This document shows positions 1 through 12,595 of a DNA stretch of 64,000 bases, piece after piece; within the stretch, counting starts at the first letter, position 1; each line of letters starts with the position of its first letter. Position numbers and translations under genes: made by a program. This DNA comes from a bacterium (GTDB lineage: Bacteria > Hinthialibacterota > Hinthialibacteria > H5-UNCL2): contig JABTUV010000009.1 of the NCBI GenBank assembly GCA_015075175.1, positions 1 to 64,000 on the forward strand, written 5' to 3'. A model generated the notes under the pieces. It was not told where the DNA came from. It did no database searches and saw nothing but the letters and a program-made list of their open reading frames with translations.

Positions 1-146
1 CCGCGCGACCGACGACACAGGATTCTGTCCGCGCTCCGCCCACCCTCAATAAGGGAGTTGGGGGGATTCCGCCTCTTCGCCCTCCGTAATAAGGGGAAGA
101 TGGTCGCCGCACCGCCCGCAGGGCGCAGCGCGCCGCGCGACTACCG

Positions 147-2435
147 TCAGTCGCCCGCCGTCCGCGGCAGCGGTTCGCCCAGCCGCTCCTCCTCGCCCGT
201 CAACGACCAGCCGCTCTTCAGTCCCACCACAAACCATCCCAGCGCCAGAATCCCCACCGCGAAGATGGTGTCCCCGATCACGCGCAGCCAGCGCAGCGTA
301 TCCATCAGCGGCGTCTGCATGAACTCCGCGCTTCGGGCGTACCACATGCCGTGCTCCACGCTCGCCCACGTCTGCAAGAGTCCCACCGGCAATACTGAAA
401 TCAGCACCATCAGCGCCAGCCCCACGTTGACCGCCCAGAACGAGAAACAAAGAGCTCCGGTCCGCCAGACCTGGTGCGCCGCCAGGCCCTTCAGGCAGAA
501 GAGCATCAATCCGATGCCCAGCATTCCGTACACCCCGAAGAGCGCCGTGTGTCCGTGCACCGGCGTGGTGTTGAGTCCCTGCATGTAGTACAGCGCGATG
601 GGCGGATTGATGAGAAATCCGAACAGCCCCGCGCCCACCAGGTTCCAGAAGGCCACGGAGACAAAAAAGTAGATCGGCCACCGGTACGCCGACAGCCAGG
701 CGCGCGCCCGCGAGAGCGTGAGATTCTCATACGCCTCGAACCCGATCAGTACCAGCGGTACCACCTCCAGAGCGGAGAAGGTCGCGCCCAGGGCCAGTAC
801 CGGCGTCGGGGTACCCGTGAAGTACAGATGATGGAAGGTCCCGATGATGCCGCCCGACAGGAATATCACCGTGGAGAAGAGCACGGCGGCGGTCGCCGTG
901 GCGGCGCGCAACAGACCCATGCGGGTGAACAGAAACGCGATGACGACCGTCGCGAATACTTCGAAGAAGCCCTCGACCCAGAGATGGACGACCCACCAGC
1001 GCCAGTATTCGGCGATGGCCAGGTTGGTCTGGCGTCCCCACATGAGTCCCGCACCGTAAAACAGCGCAATCGCCAGCGAGGAGACGAGAAACAGCGCCAG
1101 AAGGTGCTTGTTCTCATCGGGCTTCTTGAACGCGGGCCACATGGCGCGCACCATCAGGCCCAACCACAGAAAGAGTCCCACGAAGAGAAAGATCTGCCAG
1201 AACCTGCCCAGGTCCACGTATTCGTAACCCTGATGGCCGAACCAGAAGTTGGCGACGTTGCCCAGTCTCTGCTGCACCGCCAGCCACTGTCCCGCCATCG
1301 AGCCGACCACGATGACGAGCAACGCGATGAAGAGAAAGTTGACGCCCGCGCGCTGGAACCGGGGTTCGTGGCCGGAGACGGCGGGGGCCATGAAGAGGCC
1401 GGTCGCCAGCCAGGCGGTCGCGATCCAGAAGATGCCCAGCTGTGTATGCCAGGTGCGCGCGACGGAATAGGGCAGCCAGCGGTCCAGCGGGATGCCGTAG
1501 AAGCCCGAGCCTTCCACGCCGTAGTGGGCGGTAATCGCGCCCAGTCCCACCTGCGCCACGATCAAGGCCGCCACGACCCAGAAGTACTTGAGGGTCGCCT
1601 TCATGCTGGGAGTGGGCGAAAGTCCCAGCAGCGGATCGACGCCGGGCGGCGCGTGTTCTTCCTCGCCGTTCTTTTTCTGCGCGGCGAAGAACCACGCCAG
1701 CGCCCCCACGCCCGCCAGCAGCAGGACAAAGCTGATCACGCTCCAAACCACGACGCTCCCGCTGGGGCGATTGCCGATCAATTCCTCCGCGGGCCAGTTA
1801 TTGGTGTACGTAATGGCCTGGCCGGGCCGGTTGGTCGCGCAAGCCCAGGCGGTCCAGAAGAAGAAGGCGTTTATCTCGCGCCGACGCTCGGCCGTCTTGA
1901 TGCTGTTGGCCGGTACGGCGTAGGCGTCGCGCAGCTCGGCGAACGCGGGATCCTCGCCGAACAGCGCATCGTAGTGCGCCCCCACCGCCGCGATCGCCCG
2001 CGCCCGCACCGGCGAGACCGTAATCGTCTCCGTCGCCGGATCGTAGCTGTTGGTCCGCAGCTCGGCCTTCAGGCGCTCGCGCAGCGCCGCCTGCACGGGA
2101 GCCTCCAGCTCCGCGTAAGGCTTGCCCTGCTCCGCCCGCGCCCACTCATCCAGGATGTAAACCGCCTCCCGGTGCAGCCAATCCGCCGACCAGTCCGGCG
2201 CCACGTAACTCCCGTGACCCCAGATCGAGCCGACTTCCTGGCCGCCCATCGATTGCCAGACGTTCTGGCCGTTCCTGATGTCCTCCCCGGTGAAGACGAC
2301 TGAACCGTCCGTCGTCACGACTCGCTCGGGGATGGGCGGCGCCTGCCGGTAGATTTCGCCCCCGTAATAACCGAGTACGGCAAAGGACGCCAGGATCACC
2401 AGTCCCAGCGCGATCCAATGTCTGGTGTAGCGCAT
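147..2435 (-). CDS. norB: Quinol-dependent nitric oxide reductase (qNOR), single subunit
   Basis: A 762-residue polytopic membrane protein of the haem-copper oxidase superfamily, expected to reduce 2 NO to N2O with electrons from quinol. An N-terminal membrane anchor (residues 8-27) is followed by a soluble region to about residue 220, then many hydrophobic segments. This fused layout is that of qNOR rather than cytochrome-c NorB. The active-site helix HLWVEGFFEVF (near residue 483) and the HHLYF histidine pair (near 535) are intact, giving the FeB histidines and glutamate. The start ATG is preceded by GAGGAG at good spacing. It is monocistronic, with its own promoter at 2495-2523. Role is NO detoxification or the last NO step of partial denitrification; no other denitrification gene is in the window. 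Confidence 0.93.
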   Translation of the reverse strand: MRYTRHWIALGLVILASFAVLGYYGGEIYRQAPPIPERVVTTDGSVVFTGEDIRNGQNVWQSMGGQEVGSIWGHGSYVAPDWSADWLHREAVYILDEWARAEQGKPYAELEAPVQAALRERLKAELRTNSYDPATETITVSPVRARAIAAVGAHYDALFGEDPAFAELRDAYAVPANSIKTAERRREINAFFFWTAWACATNRPGQAITYTNNWPAEELIGNRPSGSVVVWSVISFVLLLAGVGALAWFFAAQKKNGEEEHAPPGVDPLLGLSPTPSMKATLKYFWVVAALIVAQVGLGAITAHYGVEGSGFYGIPLDRWLPYSVARTWHTQLGIFWIATAWLATGLFMAPAVSGHEPRFQRAGVNFLFIALLVIVVGSMAGQWLAVQQRLGNVANFWFGHQGYEYVDLGRFWQIFLFVGLFLWLGLMVRAMWPAFKKPDENKHLLALFLVSSLAIALFYGAGLMWGRQTNLAIAEYWRWWVVHLWVEGFFEVFATVVIAFLFTRMGLLRAATATAAVLFSTVIFLSGGIIGTFHHLYFTGTPTPVLALGATFSALEVVPLVLIGFEAYENLTLSRARAWLSAYRWPIYFFVSVAFWNLVGAGLFGFLINPPIALYYMQGLNTTPVHGHTALFGVYGMLGIGLMLFCLKGLAAHQVWRTGALCFSFWAVNVGLALMVLISVLPVGLLQTWASVEHGMWYARSAEFMQTPLMDTLRWLRVIGDTIFAVGILALGWFVVGLKSGWSLTGEEERLGEPLPRTAGD

Positions 2436-2494
2436 GATGCACTCGCTCCTCGTAATAGTTGGGAATCACGAGCGTGACCCCACTGACAATTGCT

Positions 2495-2523
2495 CATATA
2501 GCACGAGCAAAACAGGATATCAA
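2495..2523 (-). promoter_or_regulatory. Sigma-70-like promoter of the NO reductase gene
   Basis: Reading the minus strand, -35 TTGATA (complement of 2518-2523), a 17-nt spacer and -10 TATATG (complement of 2495-2500) lie about 60 nt before the norB start codon. The -35 matches the consensus at 5 of 6 positions and the -10 at 4 of 6. Seen directly; function inferred. Confidence 0.55.
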
Positions 2524-2536
2524 TACCTGATTATCC
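2515..2536. promoter_or_regulatory. Imperfect dyad over the norB -35 box (possible operator)
   Basis: A 22-nt imperfect palindrome with outer arms GGATA and TATCC and inner ATCA/TGAT words overlaps the -35 element of the norB promoter. The position fits a repressor or redox/NO sensor site. It does not match the FNR consensus (the half-sites are in the reverse order), and I do not assign it to a known regulator. Confidence 0.35.
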
Positions 2537-2600
2537 GATTTATGCCGAAAAGCCCGAAGAAATGACGTAAGTTACTCATAAATATTCGGTTACCACTGCC

Positions 2601-2630
2601 CCATCCCATCGGTCCCATAGGTCCCATCCC
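2601..2630. repeat. GTCCCATAGGTCCCAT-type dispersed repeat
   Basis: Words CCCATCGGTCCCATAGG and GTCCCATCCC recur in related form at 46961-46999 and, inverted, near 51113-51150. A dispersed low-complexity repeat of unknown function. Confidence 0.5.
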
Positions 2631-2634
2631 GCCG

Positions 2635-2756
2635 GCGCAGCACGCCGCGCACCTACACCGTAGGGTGCGCACCGCGCACCACTCGCGCAGCACGCCGCGC
2701 ACCTACACCGTAGGGTGCGCACCGCGCACCATCCACCCAGCACGCCGCGCAACTAC
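2635..2756. repeat. Tandem REP/BIME-like array, 50-bp period
   Basis: Two full 50-bp units start at 2638 and 2688, and a partial third at 2738 (the word CAGCACGCCGCGC recurs exactly every 50 nt). Each unit holds two back-to-back palindromes whose GTAG heads diverge (CTAC, ACC, GTAG). The plus-strand one is GTAG followed by GGTGCGC, loop ACC, GCGCACC. The minus-strand one is GTAG followed by a GCGCGGC/GCTGCGC-type hairpin. The last GTAG on the minus strand supplies the TAG stop codon of gltD. Confidence 0.8.
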
Positions 2757-4198
2757 GGGGCGGAGAGGTTGGAGGAACCCATCAGGTAGAGATCCACGGC
2801 GCGCGCGACGCGCCGGCCCTCGGCAATCGCCCAAACCACCAGCGACTGCCCCCGCCGCATGTCCCCCGCCGCGAATACCCCGGGCACGCTGGTAGCGAAA
2901 TCGCCGTCGGTCTTGACGTTGCCCCGCTCGTCCAGTTCGACGCCCAGCTCGGACAGGAGGCCCTTCTTCTCAGGCCCGAGGAACCCCATCGCCAGCAGCA
3001 CGAGCTCGGCCGCCAAGGTGAACTCGCTGCCGGGGATTTCGCGCATCCGGCGACGCCCGTGCTCGTCCGGCTCGCTCCACTCCAATCGCACGCCGTGCAG
3101 TTGTTCGACCTTGCCGTCACGCCCGGAAAAAGACTTGGTCGAGACCGCCCAGTCGCGCGCGCAGCCCTCCTCGTGCGAGCTGGAGGTACGCAGGATGAGC
3201 GGCCAATACGGCCAGGGGCAGGCCTCGGTGCGGGCGGCGGGCGGCAAGGGCAGGAGCTCCAACTGCGTGACCGATTTCGCCCCCTGCCGATTGGCCGTAC
3301 CCACGCAGTCCGAGCCGGTGTCTCCGCCGCCGATCACGATCACGTGCTTGCCCGTCGCCAGGATTTCCTCCCCCTGGACGGGAAGGCCGGCCACGCGGCG
3401 ATTCTGCTGCGTAAGATACGGCATGGCGAAGTGGATGCCCGCCAGCTCCCGTCCGGGCACAGCGAGATCGCGCGGGGCGGTCGCGCCCCCGCAGAGGCAA
3501 ATGGCGTCGAAGCCCAGGAGCCGCGAGACGGGATAGTTGACGCCCACGTTTGCACCGGTCTCCAGGACTACGCCCTCCGCCCGCATCAACTCCAGCCGCC
3601 TCTCGACGACGCGCTTGTCCAGCTTGAAATCGGGGATGCCGTAGGTCAGAAGCCCGCCGATGCGGTCGTCGCGCTCCAACACCGTCACGCTGTGGCCGGC
3701 CTGGTTGAGCTGATCCGCCGCCGCCAGGCCCGCCGGACCCGAGCCGACCACGGCAATCGTCCTGCCGGTGCGAACCGCGGGCGGCCGGGGCGCCATCCAG
3801 CCCTCGCCAAAGCCGCGCTCGATGATGGCCTCCTCGATCTGCTTGATGGCGACCGGATCGGCGTTGATGCCCAGGACGCAGGCCGTCTCGCAGGGCGCCG
3901 GGCAGACGCGGCCCGTGAACTCGGGGAAGTTGTTGGTCGAAAGCAATGTGAACAACGCGTCCTTCCAGCGGCCGCGATAGACGTGGTCGTTCCATTCGGG
4001 GATCAGGTTGGCCAGCGGGCAACCGTGGCTGGTGTGGCAGAAGGGGGTGCCGCAGTCCATGCAACGCGCGCCCTGCTGCGACAGCTTCTCCGCCGGCAGG
4101 GGTCGCGTGAACTCGCGGTAATGCCGCACCCGCTCGACCACCGGCTCATAGCCACCCGTCTCCCGCGCTATCTCCATGAATCCTGTCAACTTGCCCAT
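2753..4198 (-). CDS. gltD: Glutamate synthase small subunit
   Basis: A 481-residue protein, the normal length for the beta subunit of NADPH glutamate synthase. It takes electrons from NAD(P)H through FAD and two 4Fe-4S clusters to the large subunit. Visible: cysteine clusters CMDCGTPFC (near residue 46) and CPAPCETAC (near 97), the FAD-binding [12 protein letters not shown] (near 148), and the second dinucleotide site [11 protein letters not shown] (near 286). I start at the ATG giving [12 protein letters not shown], the usual beginning of GltD. The longer reading upstream runs into repeat DNA. It lies downstream of gltB on the same strand, separated by about 280 nt of repeats instead of being tightly coupled. 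The stop codon lies in a REP-like element. Confidence 0.95.
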   Translation of the reverse strand: MGKLTGFMEIARETGGYEPVVERVRHYREFTRPLPAEKLSQQGARCMDCGTPFCHTSHGCPLANLIPEWNDHVYRGRWKDALFTLLSTNNFPEFTGRVCPAPCETACVLGINADPVAIKQIEEAIIERGFGEGWMAPRPPAVRTGRTIAVVGSGPAGLAAADQLNQAGHSVTVLERDDRIGGLLTYGIPDFKLDKRVVERRLELMRAEGVVLETGANVGVNYPVSRLLGFDAICLCGGATAPRDLAVPGRELAGIHFAMPYLTQQNRRVAGLPVQGEEILATGKHVIVIGGGDTGSDCVGTANRQGAKSVTQLELLPLPPAARTEACPWPYWPLILRTSSSHEEGCARDWAVSTKSFSGRDGKVEQLHGVRLEWSEPDEHGRRRMREIPGSEFTLAAELVLLAMGFLGPEKKGLLSELGVELDERGNVKTDGDFATSVPGVFAAGDMRRGQSLVVWAIAEGRRVARAVDLYLMGSSNLSAP

Positions 4199-4251
4199 CG
4201 TCTTTGTTTTTACCACGCCTTTCTCGAAACCGGACGCCTCCGACGCCGTTC

Positions 4252-4281
4252 TCTCGATACGCGGAGTACCGCTACTCGAGA
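4252..4281. repeat. Swappable-stem hairpin, copy 1
   Basis: Nested hairpin: TCTCGA, TAC, inner stem GCGG, loop AGTA, CCGC, TAC, TCGAGA. The outer stem and both TAC spacers recur exactly at 17492-17525, but there the inner stem is GTCCGC/GCGGAC. Flanking words GCCGTTC and ACTCGGA are shared too. A partial extra copy (CTACTCGAGAACTC) follows at 4302-4315. Confidence 0.7.
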
Positions 4282-4392
4282 ACTCGGACTTGTGGTCTGC
4301 GCTACTCGAGAACTCAGGTGTTCTTAAACACGGTAACCAGAGCCGTGTCCTCGAGTAGGCCCCGCCGGCATCCCCCATCGGAGGCACGCGGT

Positions 4393-4457
4393 AACTTCGG
4401 GGCCGTCCCTCGATACGCTTCGCTATTCGGGAGAGCTATCGAGAGGCACGGCGGCTT
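4393..4457. repeat. 65-bp dispersed repeat, copy 1
   Basis: Matches 17397-17461 at 62 of 65 positions, from AACTTCGGGGCCGTC to GGCACGGCGGCTT. It contains a CTCGATA/TATCGAG inverted pair. It sits between gltD and gltB, beside the swappable-stem hairpin; the two modules are in the opposite order at 17.4 kb. Confidence 0.75.
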
Positions 4458-4474
4458 GCCGGCGCCAATCCCGC

Positions 4475-7723
<3,249 letters not shown>

Positions 7724-9056
7724 TGCCGATAGCCGGCGGGTGCTGATGCGGCGCTTCAGCCGTCATCCTCGATGATGCGCCCTGCTCGGTATCCAGAAGC
7801 AACATGCGGCTGGCTGGAACGCCCTTTCAGGCGAATCTCTTCCGCCGGGAAGTCGAGCACGCCGACTTCCGAGGCCAGGACGATGAGGCCGCCCTTGGTC
7901 ATCACGTAGCGGGCCGGGCGCAGGCCGTTGCGGTCCAGGGTCGCCCGATCTGCACCCGTTGGTGAAAACGATCGCCGCCGGCCGTCCCACGGCTCGTTCA
8001 TGCAGGCGTGGAACTCGTAAAAGGCGCGCTTGTTGGGGTCCATGCGCGTGTCGTTGCCCCACGCCTCGGGGATCAGCATCATCAGGGCGTGCGGCACGGA
8101 CCGCCCGCACAAGGTCAGCATCTCCACCACGTTGTCGATACAGGCCGAGTCGCTGCCCCCGGTTCGATCACCGGCAGGATCTTCTGATGTCTTCCCGAAT
8201 AGGTGTCGAAGAGCGCCTCGCGGGCGTGCATCCAGTTGATGTTGCCGCGGAGGGTGTTGATCTCGCCGTTGTGCGCAATGTAGCGGTACGGGTGCGCGCG
8301 GTCCCAGCTCGGGAAGGTGTTCGTGCTGAAGCGCGAGTGGACCAGGGCGATGGCCGTCTCCATCGCGGGGTCGGAGAGGTCGGGGAAGTACCGCGCGAGC
8401 TGGTCCGTGAGCAGCATGCCCTTGTAGACGAGGGTGCGGCTGGAGAGGCTGGTGACGTACCACTGCTCGGCGCCCGCCATGGTGGAGGTGCGGATCTCCG
8501 AGTAGCTGCGCTTGCGGATGAGGTAGAGCTTGCGCTCGAAGGTGACCTCATCGGTGACGTCGTCGCCGCGGCCGATGAAGATCTGGCGCATGAAGGGCTC
8601 GCAGGACTTGGCGGTCTCGCCGAGCGACGCGTTGTTGGTCGGCACGGTGCGCCAGCCGAGGAAGTGCTGGCCCTCGGACTGGATGATGCGCTCGAAGGCC
8701 TGCTCGATCTTGCGGCGGACGGTCGGATTGCGCGGGAGGAAGATGATTCCGCAGCCGTATTCGCCGGGGGACGGCAGGGTGAAGCGAGCCTTCCTGGCCG
8801 CCTCCTGCAGGAACTTGTGCGGCATCTGCAGGAGCACGCCCGCGCCGTCGCCCGTGTTGGGTTCGCTGCCGGCGGCGCCGCGATGGTCGAGGTTGGTCAG
8901 GACCTGGAGCGCCTGCTGCAGGATCTGGTTCGATTTGCGTCCGTGCATGTCCGCCACGAAGCCGACGCCGCAGGCGTCGGCCTCGAAACGCGGATCGTAC
9001 AAACCCGCCGGTCCGACCGGCAGGTCAACCCCGTCCCGGTATGCGTTCCTGGACAA
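7724..9056 (-). pseudogene. gltB: Glutamate synthase large subunit, N-terminal part, frame-shifted
   Basis: Encodes the glutaminase (Ntn hydrolase) domain and the start of the central domain. The frame from 9056 to about 8155 carries the nucleophile region ACGVGFVAD after a short propeptide, then NLDHRGAAGSEPNTGDGAG and HNGEINTLRGN. After VIEPG the frame changes: GSDSACIDNVVEMLTLCGRS to ATLDRNGLRPARY lies in another frame, with a second local slip near 7950-7990 and more near 7730-7830. I take TTG at 9056 as start because AGGAGG lies 6 nt before it; the upstream GTG at 9095 has no such site. With at least four indels it would not be translated whole unless these are sequence errors. Confidence 0.85.
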
Positions 9057-9547
9057 TCCCGTCCTCCTTTTTCCGGCGCCCCAAGGCGTCGTCACAACGG
9101 CGCGTCGCGGCGTGGGGAGACGGACGTCCGATGCCTGCCTAAAGTAACGGCGCGGAGAACGCCCCGCGCCTGCAAGCGTAAAGATACACTGGGCCGGTCC
9201 GGGGCGTCAATGACAAATAAGCCGGGAGGCGCAACCGTCAGGCTTGGCGGCGACGCACTCCCCGGCACGCGGGTCCGCCGCCCGGTTGCGCAGCACTCAC
9301 CCAGCGCCGTTGTTTCCTCCGAGAACCGTCATTTCGACCCACAACTGTCACTCCGACCCACAACTGTCATTTCGACCGAAGGGAGAAATCTCCCCCAACC
9401 TCTCTCGACCGTCCCCAACGAGCCGCGAGATTTCTCCCTTCGGTCGAAATGACAGCCGGTACGTTCCCGGCCTCTTCACCACCTTGCCGCCCGCGCTTCC
9501 GGGCGATATGATCTAACTGAGACCATTTCGCACGGACGGGACCAGGC
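9057..9547. other. Divergent intergenic region between gltB and the kinase gene
   Basis: About 490 nt without a credible gene. It must hold the promoters of gltB (minus) and the kinase (plus), but I see no clear -35/-10 pair. The part from 9317 is filled by the GTCATTTCGACC repeat family. Confidence 0.5.
9364..9455. repeat. Long inverted repeat of the GTCATTTCGACC family
   Basis: Perfect 29-nt inverted arms, CTGTCATTTCGACCGAAGG... at 9364-9392 and its complement at 9427-9455, around a 34-nt centre. Two partial direct copies of the arm start lie just upstream (9328, 9347). A related, less perfect element is at 15352-15437. This word family is widespread in environmental bacterial genomes (general knowledge). 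Confidence 0.8.
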
Positions 9548-12067
9548 GTGTTGCGGCGGATAGTCGGCTGGACAGAGAATCTCTCCCTGCGGACCAAGCT
9601 GTTGGCCTTGGTCATCCCCTTGGTCGTCGTGCCCCTCTTGGTCGTAGACGTACTGGTGCTGCGATTGATGCGGCAAAGCAACCTGGAACACGCGGAACAG
9701 CAGCTGCGCGAGGCTTATGAGGTGTTCCAGATGCACCTCTTGTACCAGAGCCGTCGACAAGTGGACCTGGCGCGGCGGCTGGCGGAGGATCCGGAGTTGC
9801 GGGCGCGGCTGGAGAGCTGGGAGGGAGGCGAGGAGGCGCCGGACCTCGTGGCGTGGCTCGACGAGCGGGCGGAACGACTCGAAGCTGAGCAGGCTATGCT
9901 GAGGGCGGAGGAAGCCTGCGCGGACCGCCTCGAGCTCCATGCCCTCCAGCCGCCGTGGCGGCTGCTGGCCCGCGCGCCCCGCTCGCTGCCCGCGCCCGCC
10001 CATGCACCCCACCTGCCTTCCGCATCCTCCGTATCCTCCTGCCTGTCCGCGCGCGAGGGACTCATGCTGACGACCTCCATCCGCGTCGCCTCGACGACCG
10101 GCCCCCCGCTGGCGCTTTCCGTGGGCCTGTCGCTGCCCCCCGAGTCTCTGCGCCGGCTGGCGTTGCGCACGGATACCTTCCTGGCCGTGATGCACGAATC
10201 CCGGGTGCTGTTGTCGGGGTCCGATCGCATCCATCCGGCGTCGTGGCCGGCGGAAGAGTTGGCCCGCGTGCTGGCGCAGTCGCGCGCAAGCGGGAAGAAA
10301 CACGATCCCTCGGAGGGGCTTGTGCGCGAGGACGATCACGCGTACAAGCTGGCCGCCTTTCCGCTGCCGTTGTGGTGGAACCCGCCCGGCGACTCCGGTT
10401 CATCTCCGGGCCTGCTCCTGGTTGGCGTGGATACCGGCCGCTTTGCGGCGCCCCTGCGCCAGCTGCAGCACGGCGTCTTTTGGGTGACTGTCTCCGCCAT
10501 GCTCGTCACGCTGCTCTTGGCCGGGGCGGTGGTGGGCCGCGGCATCCTGGCGCCCATACAGGAACTCTTGCGCTTCACCCGCCGCGTCGCCGAGGGCAAC
10601 CTGGAGCATCGCATCCCGGTGCGCGGGGCGGACGAGATCGGCCAGTTGGCGCGCTCCTTCAACGTGATGACCAGCCGCCTGCAGCAGTTCTACGGCACGC
10701 TGGAGCAGTTGGTGCACGAGCGGACGAGCGCCTTGCGGCAGTCGCTTTCGGAGGCGGAGGAGTCGCGGCGGCTGCTCATGCAGACGAGCGCGCAGAATCG
10801 CGCCTTCTCCGATTTTCTGGCCGTTCTGAACACGATTGATCCCGCAGTGGTGATCCGGCAGGGGCTTTCCATGCTGGCGCGGCAGAGCGCGTCGGAGGCG
10901 GCGATGTTGGCCTTGTGGCGGGAGGGCAAGCTGGTTCCACGCGCCAGCCTGGGGGAAGGGCCGCGTGCGCGGGCGCTGCTGGCCGGCCTCTCCGAGCCGG
11001 ACGGCTGGTTGCCGGAAGTCGAGCGCAGCGACGGCCCCGCCCATCGCTTCCCGCCCGCCGACGCCGCCGCGCCCGAAGGGGACGCTTACGTCCTCGGCTT
11101 CCCCCTGCGCTTCGGCGAGGAGCGCCTGGGGGCGCTCCTGCTGGCCCGCGCCGCTCCGTATCCCGAGGACCTCTGCGGCTTCCTCTCCCACGCCGTGCTG
11201 CAACTCTCCATCGCGCTCTCCAATGCCCTAGCGGTGGAACAGATTCGCCGCCAGTCGCGCGAGCTGGAGCGCGCCAACCGCGAACTCTTCCGCGCCGACC
11301 GCCTCAAGAGCGAGTTCGTCGCCAACATGTCGCACGAACTCCGCACCCCCATGAACGCCATCCTGGGTTTCTCGCGCATTCTCCTGGACGGCATGGTGGG
11401 ACCGCTCAACGAGGAGCAGAAGGACAAGGTCTCCCGCATCTACGAGCGCGGGCGCGACCTCCTCAACCTCATCAACTCGATCCTGGACCTGTCGCAGATC
11501 GAAGCGGGGCGCATGAAGCTGAACGTGCAGCCGGTGGACGTGGCGGAGGCGGTCCGGGGCGCGGTCTCCACCATCGAGGCGCTGGTCCAGCGCAAGGCGC
11601 TGCGGCTGGAGCTGGACATCCCCGCCGGCCTGCCCCCCATCCAGGCCGATCCCATCAAGCTCGACCAGATTCTCCTCAACCTACTCGGCAACGCCGTCAA
11701 GTTCACCCACAAGGGCGGCATCCGCGTCTCCGTGGCTATCGGCCACGTCAACGGCTTCTATTTGCCCGAAGGCTGGATCGGCGTCACCGTCGCCGACAGC
11801 GGCATCGGCATCCCCCACGAGCACCAGGACAGCATCTTCGAGAGCTTCACCCAGGTGGACGGCTCGGACACGCGCGAGTACGGGGGCACGGGGCTGGGCC
11901 TGGCCATCACCAAGAAGCTGGTGGAGTTGCACGGGGGAATGATCACGCTGCAGAGCACCCCCAACCAGGGCAGTACGTTCACCGTCGTCCTGCCGCAGTG
12001 TCCGCCGGTCCCCGAGCCTGCGGCGGCCGCCGCCCCGCGCGACGCCCGCCACATCTATTCGCATTGA
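9548..12067 (+). CDS. Membrane sensor histidine kinase (HAMP, GAF-like, HisKA, HATPase)
   Basis: An 839-residue sensor kinase from a GTG start. A first membrane helix (about residues 15-35), an extracytoplasmic sensor region of about 270 residues, a second helix (about 308-330), HAMP (about 330-385, EGNLEHRIPVRGADEIG), a coiled coil, a GAF-like stretch (about 425-560), then HisKA with phospho-acceptor SHELRTP (near 595) and the ATP-binding domain with DSGIGIP and GGTGLGLAI boxes to about residue 815. It autophosphorylates and passes phosphate to a regulator, most likely the sigma-54 activator encoded at 12910. The toxin-antitoxin pair lies between them on the other strand. The signal sensed is unknown. 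Confidence 0.92.
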   Translation: MLRRIVGWTENLSLRTKLLALVIPLVVVPLLVVDVLVLRLMRQSNLEHAEQQLREAYEVFQMHLLYQSRRQVDLARRLAEDPELRARLESWEGGEEAPDLVAWLDERAERLEAEQAMLRAEEACADRLELHALQPPWRLLARAPRSLPAPAHAPHLPSASSVSSCLSAREGLMLTTSIRVASTTGPPLALSVGLSLPPESLRRLALRTDTFLAVMHESRVLLSGSDRIHPASWPAEELARVLAQSRASGKKHDPSEGLVREDDHAYKLAAFPLPLWWNPPGDSGSSPGLLLVGVDTGRFAAPLRQLQHGVFWVTVSAMLVTLLLAGAVVGRGILAPIQELLRFTRRVAEGNLEHRIPVRGADEIGQLARSFNVMTSRLQQFYGTLEQLVHERTSALRQSLSEAEESRRLLMQTSAQNRAFSDFLAVLNTIDPAVVIRQGLSMLARQSASEAAMLALWREGKLVPRASLGEGPRARALLAGLSEPDGWLPEVERSDGPAHRFPPADAAAPEGDAYVLGFPLRFGEERLGALLLARAAPYPEDLCGFLSHAVLQLSIALSNALAVEQIRRQSRELERANRELFRADRLKSEFVANMSHELRTPMNAILGFSRILLDGMVGPLNEEQKDKVSRIYERGRDLLNLINSILDLSQIEAGRMKLNVQPVDVAEAVRGAVSTIEALVQRKALRLELDIPAGLPPIQADPIKLDQILLNLLGNAVKFTHKGGIRVSVAIGHVNGFYLPEGWIGVTVADSGIGIPHEHQDSIFESFTQVDGSDTREYGGTGLGLAITKKLVELHGGMITLQSTPNQGSTFTVVLPQCPPVPEPAAAAAPRDARHIYSH

Positions 12068-12145
12068 AGGGACACGAGTCTTCCCCGAAGCTTTGCCTCT
12101 CTTGCAAGAGAACAAGAATCCTCCCTCGCGCCGCTCATGGGGTGG

Positions 12146-12165
12146 CACGGACCTCCAGGTCCGTG
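12146..12165. repeat. 20-nt palindrome with unpaired CC centre
   Basis: CACGGACCT, CC, AGGTCCGTG: a 9-bp stem. The element at 44000-44019, read on its minus strand, has the same layout and preceding GGTGG word, with three base pairs changed on both sides of the stem. Confidence 0.7.
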
Positions 12166-12199
12166 AGGGGCGAAGAGCCCGAGGCGCCCCGCCGCATTC

Positions 12200-12595
12200 T
12201 CAGACGACATCGCTGCCTCCCTCGCAATGGTCGCGCAACCACGCGGTGAATGCCCGCAAGTCGATTTGCCCCGCGGCAACGTCAAGGATAATGCGTTCCT
12301 GCTCGTCGACCTCCGCCGCGATCCGACCCCCGTTCAAGACCAACAGTGTCTCCATGGCGGCATGTCCAACGCGCTTGTTTCCGTCCAGAAAGGGATGATT
12401 GGCGATGATGCAATACCCCAGCGCCGCCGCTTTTTCCACCAGCGTCGGATAGAGTTCCCGGCCCTGAAAAGTCATCTGCACCTGGCGCAGAGACGCCTCC
12501 AGTGCGGCGGGATTCAACAGACCGGGACGGCCTCCGGTCGTTTCCAGGATGCGGGTATGCAGCTCGAGCAACGTGCGCAGGCCGAGATGGCGCAT
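12200..12595 (-). CDS. doc: Doc-type toxin (Fic/Doc family)
   Basis: 131 residues with the Doc core HPFLDGNKR (about residues 66-74), the catalytic loop of Fic/Doc enzymes. Doc proteins phosphorylate translation factor EF-Tu and so stop protein synthesis, an activity known for phage P1 Doc. Length and the flanking NHPFLDGNKRVGHAA context match stand-alone Doc toxins, not larger Fic AMPylators. The start ATG overlaps the stop of the upstream antitoxin (TGATG), so the two are translationally coupled. The pair runs against the flanking kinase and regulator genes, as expected for an inserted module. Confidence 0.92.
   Translation of the reverse strand: MRHLGLRTLLELHTRILETTGGRPGLLNPAALEASLRQVQMTFQGRELYPTLVEKAAALGYCIIANHPFLDGNKRVGHAAMETLLVLNGGRIAAEVDEQERIILDVAAGQIDLRAFTAWLRDHCEGGSDVV

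Noticed and set aside
474-2303. Long open frame (609 codons) antisense to norB.
   Set aside because: A shadow of the GC-rich coding strand: composition is Arg/Gln/His-rich with no domain, and the minus strand encodes a clear enzyme.
147-2435. Possible nitric oxide dismutase (Nod) instead of a reductase.
   Set aside because: The FeB histidine pair (HHLYF) and the HLWVEG glutamate are intact; Nod proteins lose ligands of this site (one His becomes Asn).
2635-2756. CRISPR-like array because of the exact 50-bp period.
   Set aside because: Units are contiguous and nearly identical over the whole period; there are no unique spacers and no cas genes.
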